Counted from the first letter of the stretch, positions 23,536 to 33,934 are shown. The stretch is 64,000 nt of DNA from a virus (IMGVR_UViG_3300008339_009519:59370-123369); one strand, 5' to 3'. Translations and numbers: made by a program. The notes: a model not told the origin generated them from the letters alone.

Positions 23536-26500
23536 TTATAGGATTCCTGCAGAAATATTTATTGAAGATTGACCACTATTATTTTGAACTGGCATTACAG
23601 AACCGTTTATCCCATTTCGTGACATCAGCATTCTTAATTTAGCTGCTACTGCGGCTTGATTTTCAGTTGCAGAAAATGCTGGATAACTTGGATTTGTTAA
23701 ATTTGCTTCACGTATCTGTTGTGGATAGTAACCCATTTGAGACATGTTTATGCCTAAAGACTGGCCCATTTTTATTTTAATATGATCCATATTTGTGTTT
23801 GGATGCCATCCTTCCCAACTTAAATCAGGAAGTTCATGTCTTGAAAAAAATTCTGTTAAATCTGGCTTTTCTTCTACTGGCATTCCCCAAGCTGCTTGAT
23901 AGATTCTTCTTTCAAGTCTTGGAGCAGTCGAAAGAATTTGCTCCCTTTCTTGTACTGGGGCATTGATCATTTCCCTAAAGTGTTCACGCTTTCTCTTTGG
24001 TATTGCCAGAGACAAAGTGTCAACAGAGCTTCCATATAAGTCTGCCCCATACATTGTTCTTTTTGCAGCTTGGTTAAATTGATTAGCTGAAGCCATATCT
24101 CCAGCTTGAGATGCTTGTGTGGCTAATGATTTATTTTTTACATATGATAATATATCTGTATATTCTTCAAGAGCCATTTGTTTTTTGCGTTCTTTTGGAA
24201 TAAATCTTTCTCCAGTAAATGCTTCCTTAGCATTACCATATGCGGAGAAAGCCATCCCAGTAGACAAGCCAAATATTGCGCCAAAAGCTCTTTCTTTTGG
24301 TCCCCTGCCAAATAGTGCTCCTATTCCAGCTGTAATTAAACCTGCTGTTAAAGGATTTCTTTGCGTGCTCTTATAATAGATTGGCTTAATAAAGCTTTCA
24401 ATTGGGCTGCTCCATTCAGGGAAGGAGTTGCCATACACATTTCTTCTCTCCCAATCTTCTTGAGCAGTTCTATTTGGAAAAAACTTTGTATTAATGAATG
24501 TGTCTCTGTGGGCAAAATATTCCCCCATTTGACCAATCATCTTTGCTGCATTACTTATTCCTAACTCTTCTGCTGTTGCATGCTTATATTTATAAGGACT
24601 AAATTCATTTCTTTTTGTCGTTTGCTCAACTTGTGCTCTAATTCTTTGTACTTCAACTCTTTCTGAGGGTTGTAAATTACCCATATTAAGAGTTCTATCT
24701 AATGATCTATACTGCCTTGAGTAAGGAGCTACGTCAGCTAAAATATCTAATTGCGTTACTGGACTTGAATAGTCTCTTCTTAGTGGGTTTAGCCTTTCGT
24801 ATGCTACACCAGGAAGTCTTAATTCTCCTTCTTGTACCTTGGTAAATGGATCACCTGTTTTAAAATTTATAAAATAATCTGACCCAGGAAGAAATGGATA
24901 TTTCATTCCCATTGTATTTCTAATTGGGTTCAAGTAAGTTATATCTGTTCTTTCTTTTGGAACAAATCTTCTTGCTATTTCAGATAGTTCTAAACTTGAC
25001 TCTGCTGCTGGGACGTCACCAAGTCCACCTAAATTTAAGTCCCAGAAAGATCTAGTCGATCCATAAGCTTTTGATGCTGATTGTAATACTGATACATTTG
25101 GTTGCAAATCCCCGCTTCCAAAACCAAATGTTTCTCTAAGAGAAGAGAAACCAAATCCATAAATACCAGCCATTTCTTGCATTCTGTAACCAAGTTCTGT
25201 TTTTTGAAATGCTGGAGAAGAAACACTAATTGGAGCACCAGCTGGTGCAATTGCTGGTGGTATATAGCCTGGCACTGGGGGTGGACCATATTGCGCAGCT
25301 TGTGTATAACCTTGATTTGCAGTTGCAATTGTATTAAAAGAAATATTTCTAGCTGTGTTTAACGGTGCGTAAGAACTTGCTACTGAATTATTGTAGCTTC
25401 CTATTTGTAAACCAGTTACTGAAGAAGATGATCTAAACTGCTCTGACTGATCTCCTCCAGAACTAAATATTCCCCCACCATAAGTTGGAGCCACTCTTCC
25501 AGAAGATAATAAGCCGGATGGATCATAGGCACCACCATAACCTGCTGGAACATATTGAGACAATGCTTGCGAAACTTCTTGTTGGTGCATTTGGACTTGC
25601 GGTTTTAGCAATCTCCCAAATGTCATATTAAGTGCTGGAGTCAATGGACCAAACGGACCAGTAAAGTATTCTCCAGTTACTGGATAAGGCCTATCAAAGT
25701 ACTGCTTTCTTTCAAATCTATATGGATCAAATGGTCTTAATGGGGAGAAATCATAACCATAAGCTAGTCTTTCAATCGGAGAACCAAAAGCGTCTGAAGT
25801 GTAGGTGCTTCCAGATTGCATTCTTCTGTAATAGGAAGGTCTGTAATATTGCACTTTGCCACCAGCAAATGGTGTTGTGCCAAGCGGCCAATATCTACCT
25901 TGTCTTACTGGCACTTCCCCCTCAAGAAGCTGTTCTTTCTTTTCTTCATAACCCATTCCACCAGGAGTTATCCCTGATGCAATTGATTGAAGTTCTACTG
26001 CTCCTCTTGCTGCTTTGCCCAAAAAGAACGGAGAATAAACCCTTTCTCCTCTTGCGTCTCTTTCTTGAGTTAGGCCACCTATTGTTCTGTCTGCACCAAG
26101 AGCTAGTGCACCACCAATATAAAGTGGTGCTACTCTTTTACCAACAATGCCACCAGCAAAGAAACTTAATGGACTTCTGTACTTATCAGCATCAACCGAT
26201 AGACCCAGTGTTCCAAAGTATCTGTTTATTCTGTCAGATAGATGTATTGCTGGTATTGAGGCTGCACTAAATGTACCTGGTGAACTATAGCTAGTTGCAC
26301 CAACTACGTTACCAAGAACTCTTGTAAAACTAGTTTGCCCTTCTGCTGCTCTATCGAGCAATGTTGAAAATGTTGGGACAAATGTTACACCAGCATTACC
26401 TAGTGGGTTTACTGCGGTATCTGCTAATTCATATGGAGCAACGCCAAAGTTTCTCTTAAAAAAAGGTCTAATTAAAGAGGTAAATCTTCCAGTTCCACCT

Positions 26501-29500
26501 GCACCAACGTTAGCTATTGTTTGACTTGTAAATGGTTTAGTCAAACCAGAAAGTGCTTTTGCAAAGGCTTCACTTTCGTTTCTTTTATTAATAATAGAAT
26601 TTAAAGCTTTTTGCTGGTTTAAACCAAATTGAAGTTTTGGTGAATAATTTTGATAAGAAACTAAGTCAAAAACATTTTCGAGTGCTGCTGCTCTTGCTTC
26701 AGATAATTGTTCTGGAGAAATTTGTCCAGTTCTTCTTAGCCTGAGAAGCACTTCTTCTAACTTTGAAGCTATCGCACCAGGATCTGCACTGTAGTCTTCA
26801 TATGCACTTATTTCAATAAGTACTTTATTAATTGCATTTCTTAAATAGTCTTGCCTTGTGCTGATTGTTGGCGATCTATGCTTAATTATATCACTTGATA
26901 AAGACTCAGCTTCTTCTGCCATATTGCTAACAAAATTCATTGCTCTTGTTAAGCCAATAGGGTTTCCTCCACGAGCCTTTATTGATGAGCTTACGGTTTC
27001 GTAAATACTTTCTAGGCTTTTTACGGCTTCTGGTAAGTCTTCGTCAGTTATAGAAGCAAGTCCTACCTCTTCACCTCTTATGCTTAGTCTTCTTAAATTA
27101 AGAGATTCTTGGTACGCATCTAATATTCTTAGTGGAGTTCCTCTTCTTGATGTTTGTTGTCTAAAAGCTTCAAAAGCTCCAGAAACTTCATCTGCATTAA
27201 ATACTACTTCTCCAGCTTCATTTATTATATTTACAGTATCATCAACAGCATTAAGTGTTAGAGTTTTGCCCCTACCAACACTAATAGTCCCTTCAGATAA
27301 AAGTTTTCCAAATACAACTGGGTTTTGTATATCTGACTTTCTTCTTGCAAATCTTCCAAGTTTTCTAAACAAAGAACTTGGTTGCTCTTCATCTACATCA
27401 AATAAAGATCTGATTCTTTCTAATCTTCCAACTGGTTCTCCAGCTATAACAGAAGACCTTTCCTGTTCTCTACCCGACGCCAATCTTGCTGCTCTTGAAT
27501 AAAGATCGGTTTCAGTCGAAGAAAATCTCTTATACAAACCAGCTGCTTCATCAATTGAAGCGCCACCCTCTGTAGCAGTAATGCCAAATAATTTTCCTAC
27601 GTTTCCAAATAAACCAGATCTCTGATTAACCCACGCATAAACCTCTGGTCTATCTACGGAATCAGCTATAAAATCTTGTCTTGCTGTCCCTCTTAAGAAT
27701 TGTATTTCCGTATCTCTAGAAACACCTTTGGGGCCACCAAAACCAAGAAGTTGTAAAGGATTAAATTTAACTACTGGTATTCCGTAGCCCTCAGTAAGAG
27801 TATCCATAAAGCTCATAAAACCAGATCTCATTCTGGTTGTATCAACTATTCTTCCAGCTGCGTTTTCGTAAACTCCAGTAAGTGCAGAATATCCAATTGT
27901 TCTAGAAACTGGATCTTGCATTGCAACTTGGCCAAATACTCTTCTAGCCTCTGCCCTACTCTTATCATCAAATGCTTCAAAAATTCCTTTATCAAATGCT
28001 TTGTCAATTGATATTTCTCTTAAGCCAAAAATATTAAATCCACCAACACTAGACGCTGGTGTCATTAATTTATTATCAATTAAGAATCCTTTTAGCTGTG
28101 AGGCATCGTCTGCATTTATTCCTCTTTTAGCTAACTGAGCAGCAATGAAATTGTCTGAGGTGTATGATCCATCTGAATTAACTAATTGTATTCCAAGTTT
28201 TTGAGCTGCTTTTCTTGAAAGAAAACTCATTTTTTGAGGAGTTATTGCTCCAGTAAAATCTTCGTACAGAGCTTTTTGTGGCCTACTTATTGCGTTTGCA
28301 TGCTGTATTATGATATTTTTTTCTATATCTTTATAAGCTAGTTCTGCCCTTTCCCTTAAAAGAGCTCTATATGATTGAGTTGTAAATGCTGAGTCTGCTT
28401 CTCTAAATGATGACTTAAGTATTTCAGCAGTAAAGTTTTCTGCTTTTTTACCTAAATCTTTTTTAGCTCTTTCATTTATTGCCGCAAAGAATGCATCATC
28501 TGTCCCTACATTTATCTTTTTAATTCCAAATGTAATTCTTTCAGAGATACTTCTATTTCTGTCAAAAGGAGTTAGAAGTCTTCTTATCTTCATTTGGCCG
28601 ACAAAGTCTAATGCAGCTTCATCATTTATCCCTCGTCTAACTAAAGACTCTTGTATAGATCTAGCATACGCTTCATTTTCAAATTCTCTGGTAAATTGTC
28701 CAGCTTTTGTTAAATCACTATCACCATCAACCATGGATTTAGCGTTTAATGACGAGTAGACTAGATTAGAAAATCTACTTGTATGTTGTTTTTTGATATT
28801 TTGAATTGTTTTTGTTAAAATATCTGCAGCAGTGGTTGTATCTCCAGTAGATCTTCTCAGTGCCTCATCATATGAAAGGGCCCCAGATATAACATCATAA
28901 GCGTTCTTTGCTGTTTTATATTGTTGACGATATGTTCTAGAGCCAGTTGTTAAGCCTCTTAATGTTGGTATTGTGTCTATAAACCCGAGTGTTTTTTCTC
29001 CTGCTTTGAATTCTCCATAGAGCGGAATATCAAGACTTGTATCAGAATTATTTGCATAGCCAAATAGATAGCCTCTAGCTGTTTTTGTAGCTCTTGCAAG
29101 TTTTCCTTCTCCAGAAAGCTCAGAAGCTGCTCTGGCTGCAGCTGCTCCTCTTCTTGCCTGGTGTAGTGCAAAAACAACTCCACCTTCTCTTCTTTGAGCT
29201 TCTTGGAATGAAGCGTTAAATGCATAGGATGCTGAACTGCTAATTCTTGTAGCTTGTTGTATTATCTTTTCACTATCTTGTCCAAATGACATTAAAATAG
29301 TTTTTAGATCTGCTACTTTATTTGCTGTTTTAAGCTGATTTCTACTTAGTGGCAGTGGAAAATCTTGATACGGTGCATCAGATAATTGTTTTATCCTCTT
29401 TATTCCCGCTCCAGCAACTGACTCTGGAAGTAGTATGCTCGTTATATTTAGTGTTGACTGCTTAACAAAATCAGTGACAACATCAACAGGGTTATACCAT

Positions 29501-30150
29501 TTTGTTCTAGGTCTATCTTCAGAGTTTCCAAATAATGGATCTGTTAAACCTCTTTGTACAATGTATGTTGCTGGTAAAGTAAGCGGTAGATTTCTTGCAC
29601 CTCTTGCAAGGTTGCTCTGCAATTGATCTCTAAAAGCCCATTCAGCTACCGGTTGACGACCTGCTCGTGAGGCTTGAAACTCTCTTCTTGTCATCCACAT
29701 TGTTCCATCGGAAACAAATTCTGGACCAGTCAATCTTGTCAGCTGTGGCCTTATTGTTTTTCCATCTGCTGCTTGATATATTAATCTGCTATAAGGATCC
29801 TCAAAACCTTCAACATATCTATTTACACCCTCAAGTTCATCTAAGGTTTTTCTTATTTGTGCTGCATTTTGGACAAAAGTCCTACCTAGATGAGACCCAC
29901 TATCTGCAGACCTCTGTATTGTTTTCGCAAGTTTAATGCCACCCTTACTTAAAAGCTTTGACGCGGCATAAGTTCCAGCTAATGTTGCAGCTGTAGTTGT
30001 TATGTATTTAAGAATCGGCTTATCATTTAACGCACGAGATATGTATCCGCTGTTTGGGTTAGGGTTTTTTTCTTCATTAGAACTTGCTGGTACGTCACGG
30101 GACGTGAGACCATAGCCTAAGTTGACTAACGGTGTTTTGTCTCTAAACAA
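23536..30150 (-). CDS. Very large tail protein, tape-measure candidate (2,204 residues)
   Basis: A 2,204-residue virion protein directly downstream of the chaperone-like pair and tube genes, the usual place of the tape measure in contractile tails. It has a hydrophobic helix near 47-68 (YITTTAATLAGTYAASKLL), long helical charged regions, a Pro/Gly/Tyr/Ser-rich region around 1420-1650, and a glycine-rich hydrophobic segment near 1930-1965 (LITAGIGALFGRG). No peptidase or lysozyme motif was recognised. The start is TTG at 30150 with AAGGG nine bases upstream; an in-frame TAG lies two codons before it, so no earlier ATG is possible. Tape-measure assignment is positional; it could instead be a large minor tail protein. 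Confidence 0.65.
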   Translation of the reverse strand: MFRDKTPLVNLGYGLTSRDVPASSNEEKNPNPNSGYISRALNDKPILKYITTTAATLAGTYAASKLLSKGGIKLAKTIQRSADSGSHLGRTFVQNAAQIRKTLDELEGVNRYVEGFEDPYSRLIYQAADGKTIRPQLTRLTGPEFVSDGTMWMTRREFQASRAGRQPVAEWAFRDQLQSNLARGARNLPLTLPATYIVQRGLTDPLFGNSEDRPRTKWYNPVDVVTDFVKQSTLNITSILLPESVAGAGIKRIKQLSDAPYQDFPLPLSRNQLKTANKVADLKTILMSFGQDSEKIIQQATRISSSASYAFNASFQEAQRREGGVVFALHQARRGAAAARAASELSGEGKLARATKTARGYLFGYANNSDTSLDIPLYGEFKAGEKTLGFIDTIPTLRGLTTGSRTYRQQYKTAKNAYDVISGALSYDEALRRSTGDTTTAADILTKTIQNIKKQHTSRFSNLVYSSLNAKSMVDGDSDLTKAGQFTREFENEAYARSIQESLVRRGINDEAALDFVGQMKIRRLLTPFDRNRSISERITFGIKKINVGTDDAFFAAINERAKKDLGKKAENFTAEILKSSFREADSAFTTQSYRALLRERAELAYKDIEKNIIIQHANAISRPQKALYEDFTGAITPQKMSFLSRKAAQKLGIQLVNSDGSYTSDNFIAAQLAKRGINADDASQLKGFLIDNKLMTPASSVGGFNIFGLREISIDKAFDKGIFEAFDDKSRAEARRVFGQVAMQDPVSRTIGYSALTGVYENAAGRIVDTTRMRSGFMSFMDTLTEGYGIPVVKFNPLQLLGFGGPKGVSRDTEIQFLRGTARQDFIADSVDRPEVYAWVNQRSGLFGNVGKLFGITATEGGASIDEAAGLYKRFSSTETDLYSRAARLASGREQERSSVIAGEPVGRLERIRSLFDVDEEQPSSLFRKLGRFARRKSDIQNPVVFGKLLSEGTISVGRGKTLTLNAVDDTVNIINEAGEVVFNADEVSGAFEAFRQQTSRRGTPLRILDAYQESLNLRRLSIRGEEVGLASITDEDLPEAVKSLESIYETVSSSIKARGGNPIGLTRAMNFVSNMAEEAESLSSDIIKHRSPTISTRQDYLRNAINKVLIEISAYEDYSADPGAIASKLEEVLLRLRRTGQISPEQLSEARAAALENVFDLVSYQNYSPKLQFGLNQQKALNSIINKRNESEAFAKALSGLTKPFTSQTIANVGAGGTGRFTSLIRPFFKRNFGVAPYELADTAVNPLGNAGVTFVPTFSTLLDRAAEGQTSFTRVLGNVVGATSYSSPGTFSAASIPAIHLSDRINRYFGTLGLSVDADKYRSPLSFFAGGIVGKRVAPLYIGGALALGADRTIGGLTQERDARGERVYSPFFLGKAARGAVELQSIASGITPGGMGYEEKKEQLLEGEVPVRQGRYWPLGTTPFAGGKVQYYRPSYYRRMQSGSTYTSDAFGSPIERLAYGYDFSPLRPFDPYRFERKQYFDRPYPVTGEYFTGPFGPLTPALNMTFGRLLKPQVQMHQQEVSQALSQYVPAGYGGAYDPSGLLSSGRVAPTYGGGIFSSGGDQSEQFRSSSSVTGLQIGSYNNSVASSYAPLNTARNISFNTIATANQGYTQAAQYGPPPVPGYIPPAIAPAGAPISVSSPAFQKTELGYRMQEMAGIYGFGFSSLRETFGFGSGDLQPNVSVLQSASKAYGSTRSFWDLNLGGLGDVPAAESSLELSEIARRFVPKERTDITYLNPIRNTMGMKYPFLPGSDYFINFKTGDPFTKVQEGELRLPGVAYERLNPLRRDYSSPVTQLDILADVAPYSRQYRSLDRTLNMGNLQPSERVEVQRIRAQVEQTTKRNEFSPYKYKHATAEELGISNAAKMIGQMGEYFAHRDTFINTKFFPNRTAQEDWERRNVYGNSFPEWSSPIESFIKPIYYKSTQRNPLTAGLITAGIGALFGRGPKERAFGAIFGLSTGMAFSAYGNAKEAFTGERFIPKERKKQMALEEYTDILSYVKNKSLATQASQAGDMASANQFNQAAKRTMYGADLYGSSVDTLSLAIPKRKREHFREMINAPVQEREQILSTAPRLERRIYQAAWGMPVEEKPDLTEFFSRHELPDLSWEGWHPNTNMDHIKIKMGQSLGINMSQMGYYPQQIREANLTNPSYPAFSATENQAAVAAKLRMLMSRNGINGSVMPVQNNSGQSSINISAGIL

Positions 30151-30167
30151 AACAATCTACCCTTCTA

Positions 30168-30794
30168 TTATCTAATTCCCCAAAGTTTTTGAGCAATTGG
30201 ATCTTCATACTTTGCTTCGCCTTCTTTTTTAGACTTATTGTATCTTTCAGCTTTATCCTTAAACTTTTCTTCTTCTTCTTGAGGATCAATAAGTTGCAAT
30301 ATTACATTTGTTGGCGCAATACCTAAAATGTTTTGTTTTATTTCTATAATTTTTTCTGATAGTGCTACTTTTTCTGCTAACTTAGTATAAGTTAAATTAT
30401 CTAAGTCCTCAGGAGAATATGTAGTTATAGTACTCAGAACAAAGGCTTTCATTAAATTTCTAACTTCTGCAGCCTGAGCCCTTTTATCATCTAATGTTCT
30501 TTTAGCCTTAGCGGGGGAGGCAAAACCAGACTCTTGAAGAATTTCTTCCGCCAAAGAAGCAACTAAGCCAGCTGGATAATGATCCAGAACGATATCTTCT
30601 GGATATAATACAGCTGACTTAATTATTAAATCTTCTATTTCCGCTGAACTTTCACCAAGTGATTCATGTTCAGCTATTTTATCGAATTCAGCAAAGGTTA
30701 ATTCACGAAATATTACAAGATCTTTTTTCAGATAAGTCTGAAAAATAGATCCATATTTTAATTTTAGTTCATATAATATTTCTGCATTGACCAT
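30168..30794 (-). CDS. Tail assembly chaperone-like protein (second of a pair)
   Basis: A 208-residue helical, acidic protein. It shares with its neighbour at 30799-31299 a module of 'FRELTFAEF'-type helix, a 'YPED'/'FPQYD' turn, and an 'AGL.. L..E.L..SGF' end (GLVASLAEEILQESGFAS here). The C-terminal half is an extra Lys/Glu-rich helical extension. Two chaperone-like genes between the tube and tape-measure genes are characteristic of tailed phages, where they coat the tape measure before tube polymerisation. ATG at 30794 follows the previous stop by four bases. No frameshift fusion of the pair was seen. Confidence 0.55.
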   Translation of the reverse strand: MVNAEILYELKLKYGSIFQTYLKKDLVIFRELTFAEFDKIAEHESLGESSAEIEDLIIKSAVLYPEDIVLDHYPAGLVASLAEEILQESGFASPAKAKRTLDDKRAQAAEVRNLMKAFVLSTITTYSPEDLDNLTYTKLAEKVALSEKIIEIKQNILGIAPTNVILQLIDPQEEEEKFKDKAERYNKSKKEGEAKYEDPIAQKLWGIR

Positions 30795-30798
30795 GTCA

Positions 30799-31299
30799 TT
30801 AGAGCTGTCTTACTTCTAATGCTAAGAACCCAGAAGCTTCTAACACTTCTTGAGAAATTAGCGACGGCAGACCAGCCATCTCAGTAATTAGCGATTGCTT
30901 ATCATACTGAGGAAATAGAATGCATGTTTCTGCAATTGCTTCTTCGTTCCAAAGATTTGCTTCTGACTGGCTAAGTTGACCAGCCTGAACAAGTTGTTCC
31001 ATCTTCTTGAAGAGATTCTTATATTCAAGACGATTCAATGTTCTCCAGGCAATATGCTTATCATAGCTAATTGATGTGACATACACGTCACCAAATTCTT
31101 TTTTCCAAGCTTTAATTTGGCCTGCTGTTGGACCGTTTGGCCAAATGTGCTCATCATCTGGCAACTCTTCTACACCGACGCTCTCTTCAACAGGTGCTTG
31201 CATTTCGTCTTCTGCAATCGTAACATACGCTTCTTGAGCTCCCATTTCTTCGGCCAGTTCTGGAGCGTCTTTAACTACAACTTTTCTCACTTCACTCAT
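30799..31299 (-). CDS. Tail assembly chaperone-like protein (first of a pair)
   Basis: A 166-residue protein with an acidic N-terminal 50 residues and a helical core (about 60-166). The core matches the downstream paralog: WRTLNRLEYKNL, then ETCILFPQYD, then AGLPSLISQEVLEASGF. ATG at 31299 has AGGAG six bases upstream. It follows a tube-family gene after a 52-base AT-rich gap that contains a TATACT-like sequence. The chaperone role is inferred from position and from the paired arrangement. Confidence 0.55.
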   Translation of the reverse strand: MSEVRKVVVKDAPELAEEMGAQEAYVTIAEDEMQAPVEESVGVEELPDDEHIWPNGPTAGQIKAWKKEFGDVYVTSISYDKHIAWRTLNRLEYKNLFKKMEQLVQAGQLSQSEANLWNEEAIAETCILFPQYDKQSLITEMAGLPSLISQEVLEASGFLALEVRQL

Positions 31300-31351
31300 G
31301 ATTTCTCCTGATTAAGTATTTTCTATTTAAATAAGTATACCACAATTATTA

Positions 31352-32401
31352 TTATTCTTCGTACAATCTTGCTCTATCCTTTAGCGATAGGAGCTCTTCT
31401 TCAGTTGGAGGAGGTTGTACGATTGTGGAATTTGTTGATCTTGTCTGTTGCTCTTCATTTATAGTTATTTGACCATTTGGAGGATCTTTTCTGACCCCTT
31501 CAGAGATATACATATCTCTAGCTATAAATTGATAAGCTTCCACCAAAGGATTTCCACCTGGATTATAATTTGTAGACATAGTTGTTAAATGAATGCTTTG
31601 TAAAATAATATCCATTTCTCTAATATTTGTTTGACTTAGTCTGTCATTATAATCTAGTGACATCAGTCTATCAAGCATATCGTATGACTGATCGCCACCT
31701 GTCCCCTTATTTCTAACCAGGGTTGTTAAAGAACCTTCTTGGGATCCATATTTTATTACAAAGTTAAATGGAGGGTGAGCACTAAATATGTTTCTGTCGT
31801 TTGAAGAATTTCTTTGATCGGATGACAGTCTATCAAGCTGGCTTGCCCCCCAATATTTTTGTATATTTTTATCGTCTTCTTGACTTTCTTTGTCACCTCT
31901 TAAATAAGATTGAATTTGAGATTTTGGAGAATCTGTATAAAAAGAAGCTCTAACATCTGCAGCTTTTGAAAGCAAGTCTCTCATTCTTCCAGGATATCTA
32001 CTATGTACTACGAATTCACCAGTGACTATTCTTGTGCCAGTCATCATAACATCATAGTTATATGACCAAAAACCATACAATGGAGTTTTTTGTTGGACTA
32101 TATTAAATGCAAAACTTGCTATATCTAATTCATCACCGGCGTCAAATAAACCATCTATATAAATTTTTACATCTTCACCAGTAAAAAAGTAATCGTAATA
32201 ATTATTAAACTTTGCTGTATCATCTACTTTTCCAGCCCACTGTAAATCAATATCTGGGTTTAGTGGATCAAAGGAATCTGGCATTATTAATGAGTAGGCA
32301 TCACCTTCTTTTGCAAATTTAAATTCTGGTGGTAAATAAGAGCTAAACGGCCTAAAAGGTTTTCCGTAAAGTCTTCCATTTTGGTCTGCTGCACCTGCCA
32401 T
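31352..32401 (-). CDS. Tube-family virion protein (divergent third copy)
   Basis: A 349-residue protein. Residues about 100-145 (QKTPLYGFWSYNYD, then GTRIVTGEFVVH) align in pattern with the conserved core of the next two genes (REK.P...G..NPR, then IAGSLIFTVF). It is longer than they are, with a Pro-rich C-terminus and an extra domain. It is probably a tube-like or tail-completion protein that marks one end of the tube or connects it to the baseplate. The paralogy is visible but weak; no other family was recognised. Confidence 0.55.
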   Translation of the reverse strand: MAGAADQNGRLYGKPFRPFSSYLPPEFKFAKEGDAYSLIMPDSFDPLNPDIDLQWAGKVDDTAKFNNYYDYFFTGEDVKIYIDGLFDAGDELDIASFAFNIVQQKTPLYGFWSYNYDVMMTGTRIVTGEFVVHSRYPGRMRDLLSKAADVRASFYTDSPKSQIQSYLRGDKESQEDDKNIQKYWGASQLDRLSSDQRNSSNDRNIFSAHPPFNFVIKYGSQEGSLTTLVRNKGTGGDQSYDMLDRLMSLDYNDRLSQTNIREMDIILQSIHLTTMSTNYNPGGNPLVEAYQFIARDMYISEGVRKDPPNGQITINEEQQTRSTNSTIVQPPPTEEELLSLKDRARLYEE

Positions 32402-32405
32402 GCGT

Positions 32406-33146
32406 TTAAGGCTTTCTTACTCTGTCTATAAATCTAGTATATTCTAACATTTTTTCTTCACCGTAAAAGTTATTTTGTCTGTCTTTGTAGACAGCGCTTT
32501 CTTCTGCACCGAGAAGCATCGGGTCATAGTCCATGGAAATCATTGGTTGAATTCCTCTAGCCATAAAAGTATATGTTTGTTCAGTGATAAGGTCGTCCAC
32601 AGACATTGTTTGACCTTCATCCACTATTGTAACACCATATATTTTCATTTTTGAACCCAAACCATATTCATTAAAAAATGTTAAAACAATGTCAAATGGT
32701 GGTAACATGTCAGCTAAGGGAGCAAAAAACAAACCAGTTTCTGACATTATATTTCTATATTCTTTTATTCTATAAAAAGCGTACTCATTAAATACGGTAA
32801 ATATAAGTGAACCAGCTATTGTTCTTCCACCCTTAACAAAGCCTCTTGGGTTAACGTGACCCACTGTTCTTACGGGAGAATTTTCTCTATGAATAGAATA
32901 AGATATTGTTTGTACTTCAGCTAGTTCAAGTACATCCATTGATTGGATTGTGCCATTTAATCTATCTATTACTGGTATAACCATCGTTGCAGAAATATCA
33001 GTTCCTGCAAAAGACATGTTTGAAAATGGATCTGGTAAACCCTTTTCTGCCCTTACTTTACTAATTGCTTCCTGATCATATAGATTTGCTCTTCTATGAT
33101 ATGGTCCAAAATCATACTTGATTGGTTTAGGGTCTATTCTATTCAT
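32406..33146 (-). CDS. Tail tube-like protein, paralog of the major tube protein
   Basis: A 246-residue paralog of the product of 33236-33934. The shared core reads ISYSIHRENSPVRTVGHVNPR, then GGRTIAGSLIFTVFNEYAFY at about 83-125, followed by a matching PPFDI.. TF.NEYG segment and a 'MSVDDLI.EQTYTFMARGI' strand. It starts at ATG 33146 with AGGAT upstream, just past a strong terminator hairpin, so it is probably expressed at a lower level than the major copy. Likely a specialised tube or baseplate-proximal ring protein. Confidence 0.7.
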   Translation of the reverse strand: MNRIDPKPIKYDFGPYHRRANLYDQEAISKVRAEKGLPDPFSNMSFAGTDISATMVIPVIDRLNGTIQSMDVLELAEVQTISYSIHRENSPVRTVGHVNPRGFVKGGRTIAGSLIFTVFNEYAFYRIKEYRNIMSETGLFFAPLADMLPPFDIVLTFFNEYGLGSKMKIYGVTIVDEGQTMSVDDLITEQTYTFMARGIQPMISMDYDPMLLGAEESAVYKDRQNNFYGEEKMLEYTRFIDRVRKP

Positions 33147-33159
33147 TTTATCCTATCTT

Positions 33160-33208
33160 TGCTAAAAAATAGATATGGAGGACCAGAGTTTCCCCCGTCC
33201 TCCATATC
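33160..33208 (-). terminator. Rho-independent terminator after the tube gene
   Basis: A perfect 12-base-pair stem, GATATGGAGGAC (minus strand, 33197-33208) with GTCCTCCATATC (33172-33183), a 13-base loop, and a T-rich run (TATTTTTTAG) right after it. It lies 27 bases beyond the tube stop codon. Because the next gene follows at once in the same direction it probably attenuates rather than ends transcription completely. Confidence 0.9.
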
Positions 33209-33235
33209 AACTTACTTTTAGCAGGTTTAATTAAA

Positions 33236-33934
33236 TTATGGTCTAATTATCTTAGGATTGAGACCGGCTTCAGAAACTGTATCTTTGTTGATCATGTCTC
33301 TGAGGTCACCTGTATTAAACTTGCCATTGGCGAGTTGGTCTGTTGTAATTCTGTACATTGGACCAATTTCTCTTGCAACATAGGTCATGGTTTCTTCAAT
33401 GACGATGTCGTCCATTGATGCTCCAGAACCCTCGTTAAGAAGCTCTACGCCATAGATTGAACGTACAGCACCTTGACCGTATTCATTGGCAAAAGTTATG
33501 GTAATGTCAAACGGAGGAATTTGGTCTGCGTAGAATGGTACTTGTGATACTACGTCAGAATCTTGTGTTGAGAACTCTGCAATACCACGCTTGTGTCCTA
33601 CGTCTCCAGGAAGAGTATTATGTCTTCTTGTGTAAAACAATTGTGCGTTATCCTTCTGGTGGTTTGCATCAAGCATTTGGTAAAGTGCTGGGCGATCAAA
33701 TACTGTAAAGATCAATGAACCAGCGATACCACGCTTTCCTCTTGAGAAAGATCTTGGGTTTGGTGAACCCATTGTGTAGATTGGTGCTTTTTCTCTTGTT
33801 ACTGAAAAAGTAATTCCTGAAAGTGCACCGATTTCAACGCCACCAAATGTGGCAACAATGTCAGCTCCTGAGAATGTGGTGTAAGTATTAAGATACTTAT
33901 TAACCGCACTGTCGTAATAGTCTGAACCAGCCAT
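33236..33934 (-). CDS. Major tail tube protein
   Basis: A 232-residue protein directly downstream of the sheath gene, the standard place of the tube gene in contractile-tailed phages. It carries the core FSVTREKAPIYTMGSPNPR, then GKRGIAGSLIFTVF (about 42-80), PPFDITITFANEYGQG, and a terminal 'MDDIVIEETMTYVARE' strand. The strong AGGAGGG ribosome site before ATG 33934 and the terminator after the gene suggest high, separately tuned output. A TATAAATA-like sequence lies about 30 bases upstream of the start. Assignment rests on position, expression signals and two further copies downstream. Confidence 0.8.
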   Translation of the reverse strand: MAGSDYYDSAVNKYLNTYTTFSGADIVATFGGVEIGALSGITFSVTREKAPIYTMGSPNPRSFSRGKRGIAGSLIFTVFDRPALYQMLDANHQKDNAQLFYTRRHNTLPGDVGHKRGIAEFSTQDSDVVSQVPFYADQIPPFDITITFANEYGQGAVRSIYGVELLNEGSGASMDDIVIEETMTYVAREIGPMYRITTDQLANGKFNTGDLRDMINKDTVSEAGLNPKIIRP

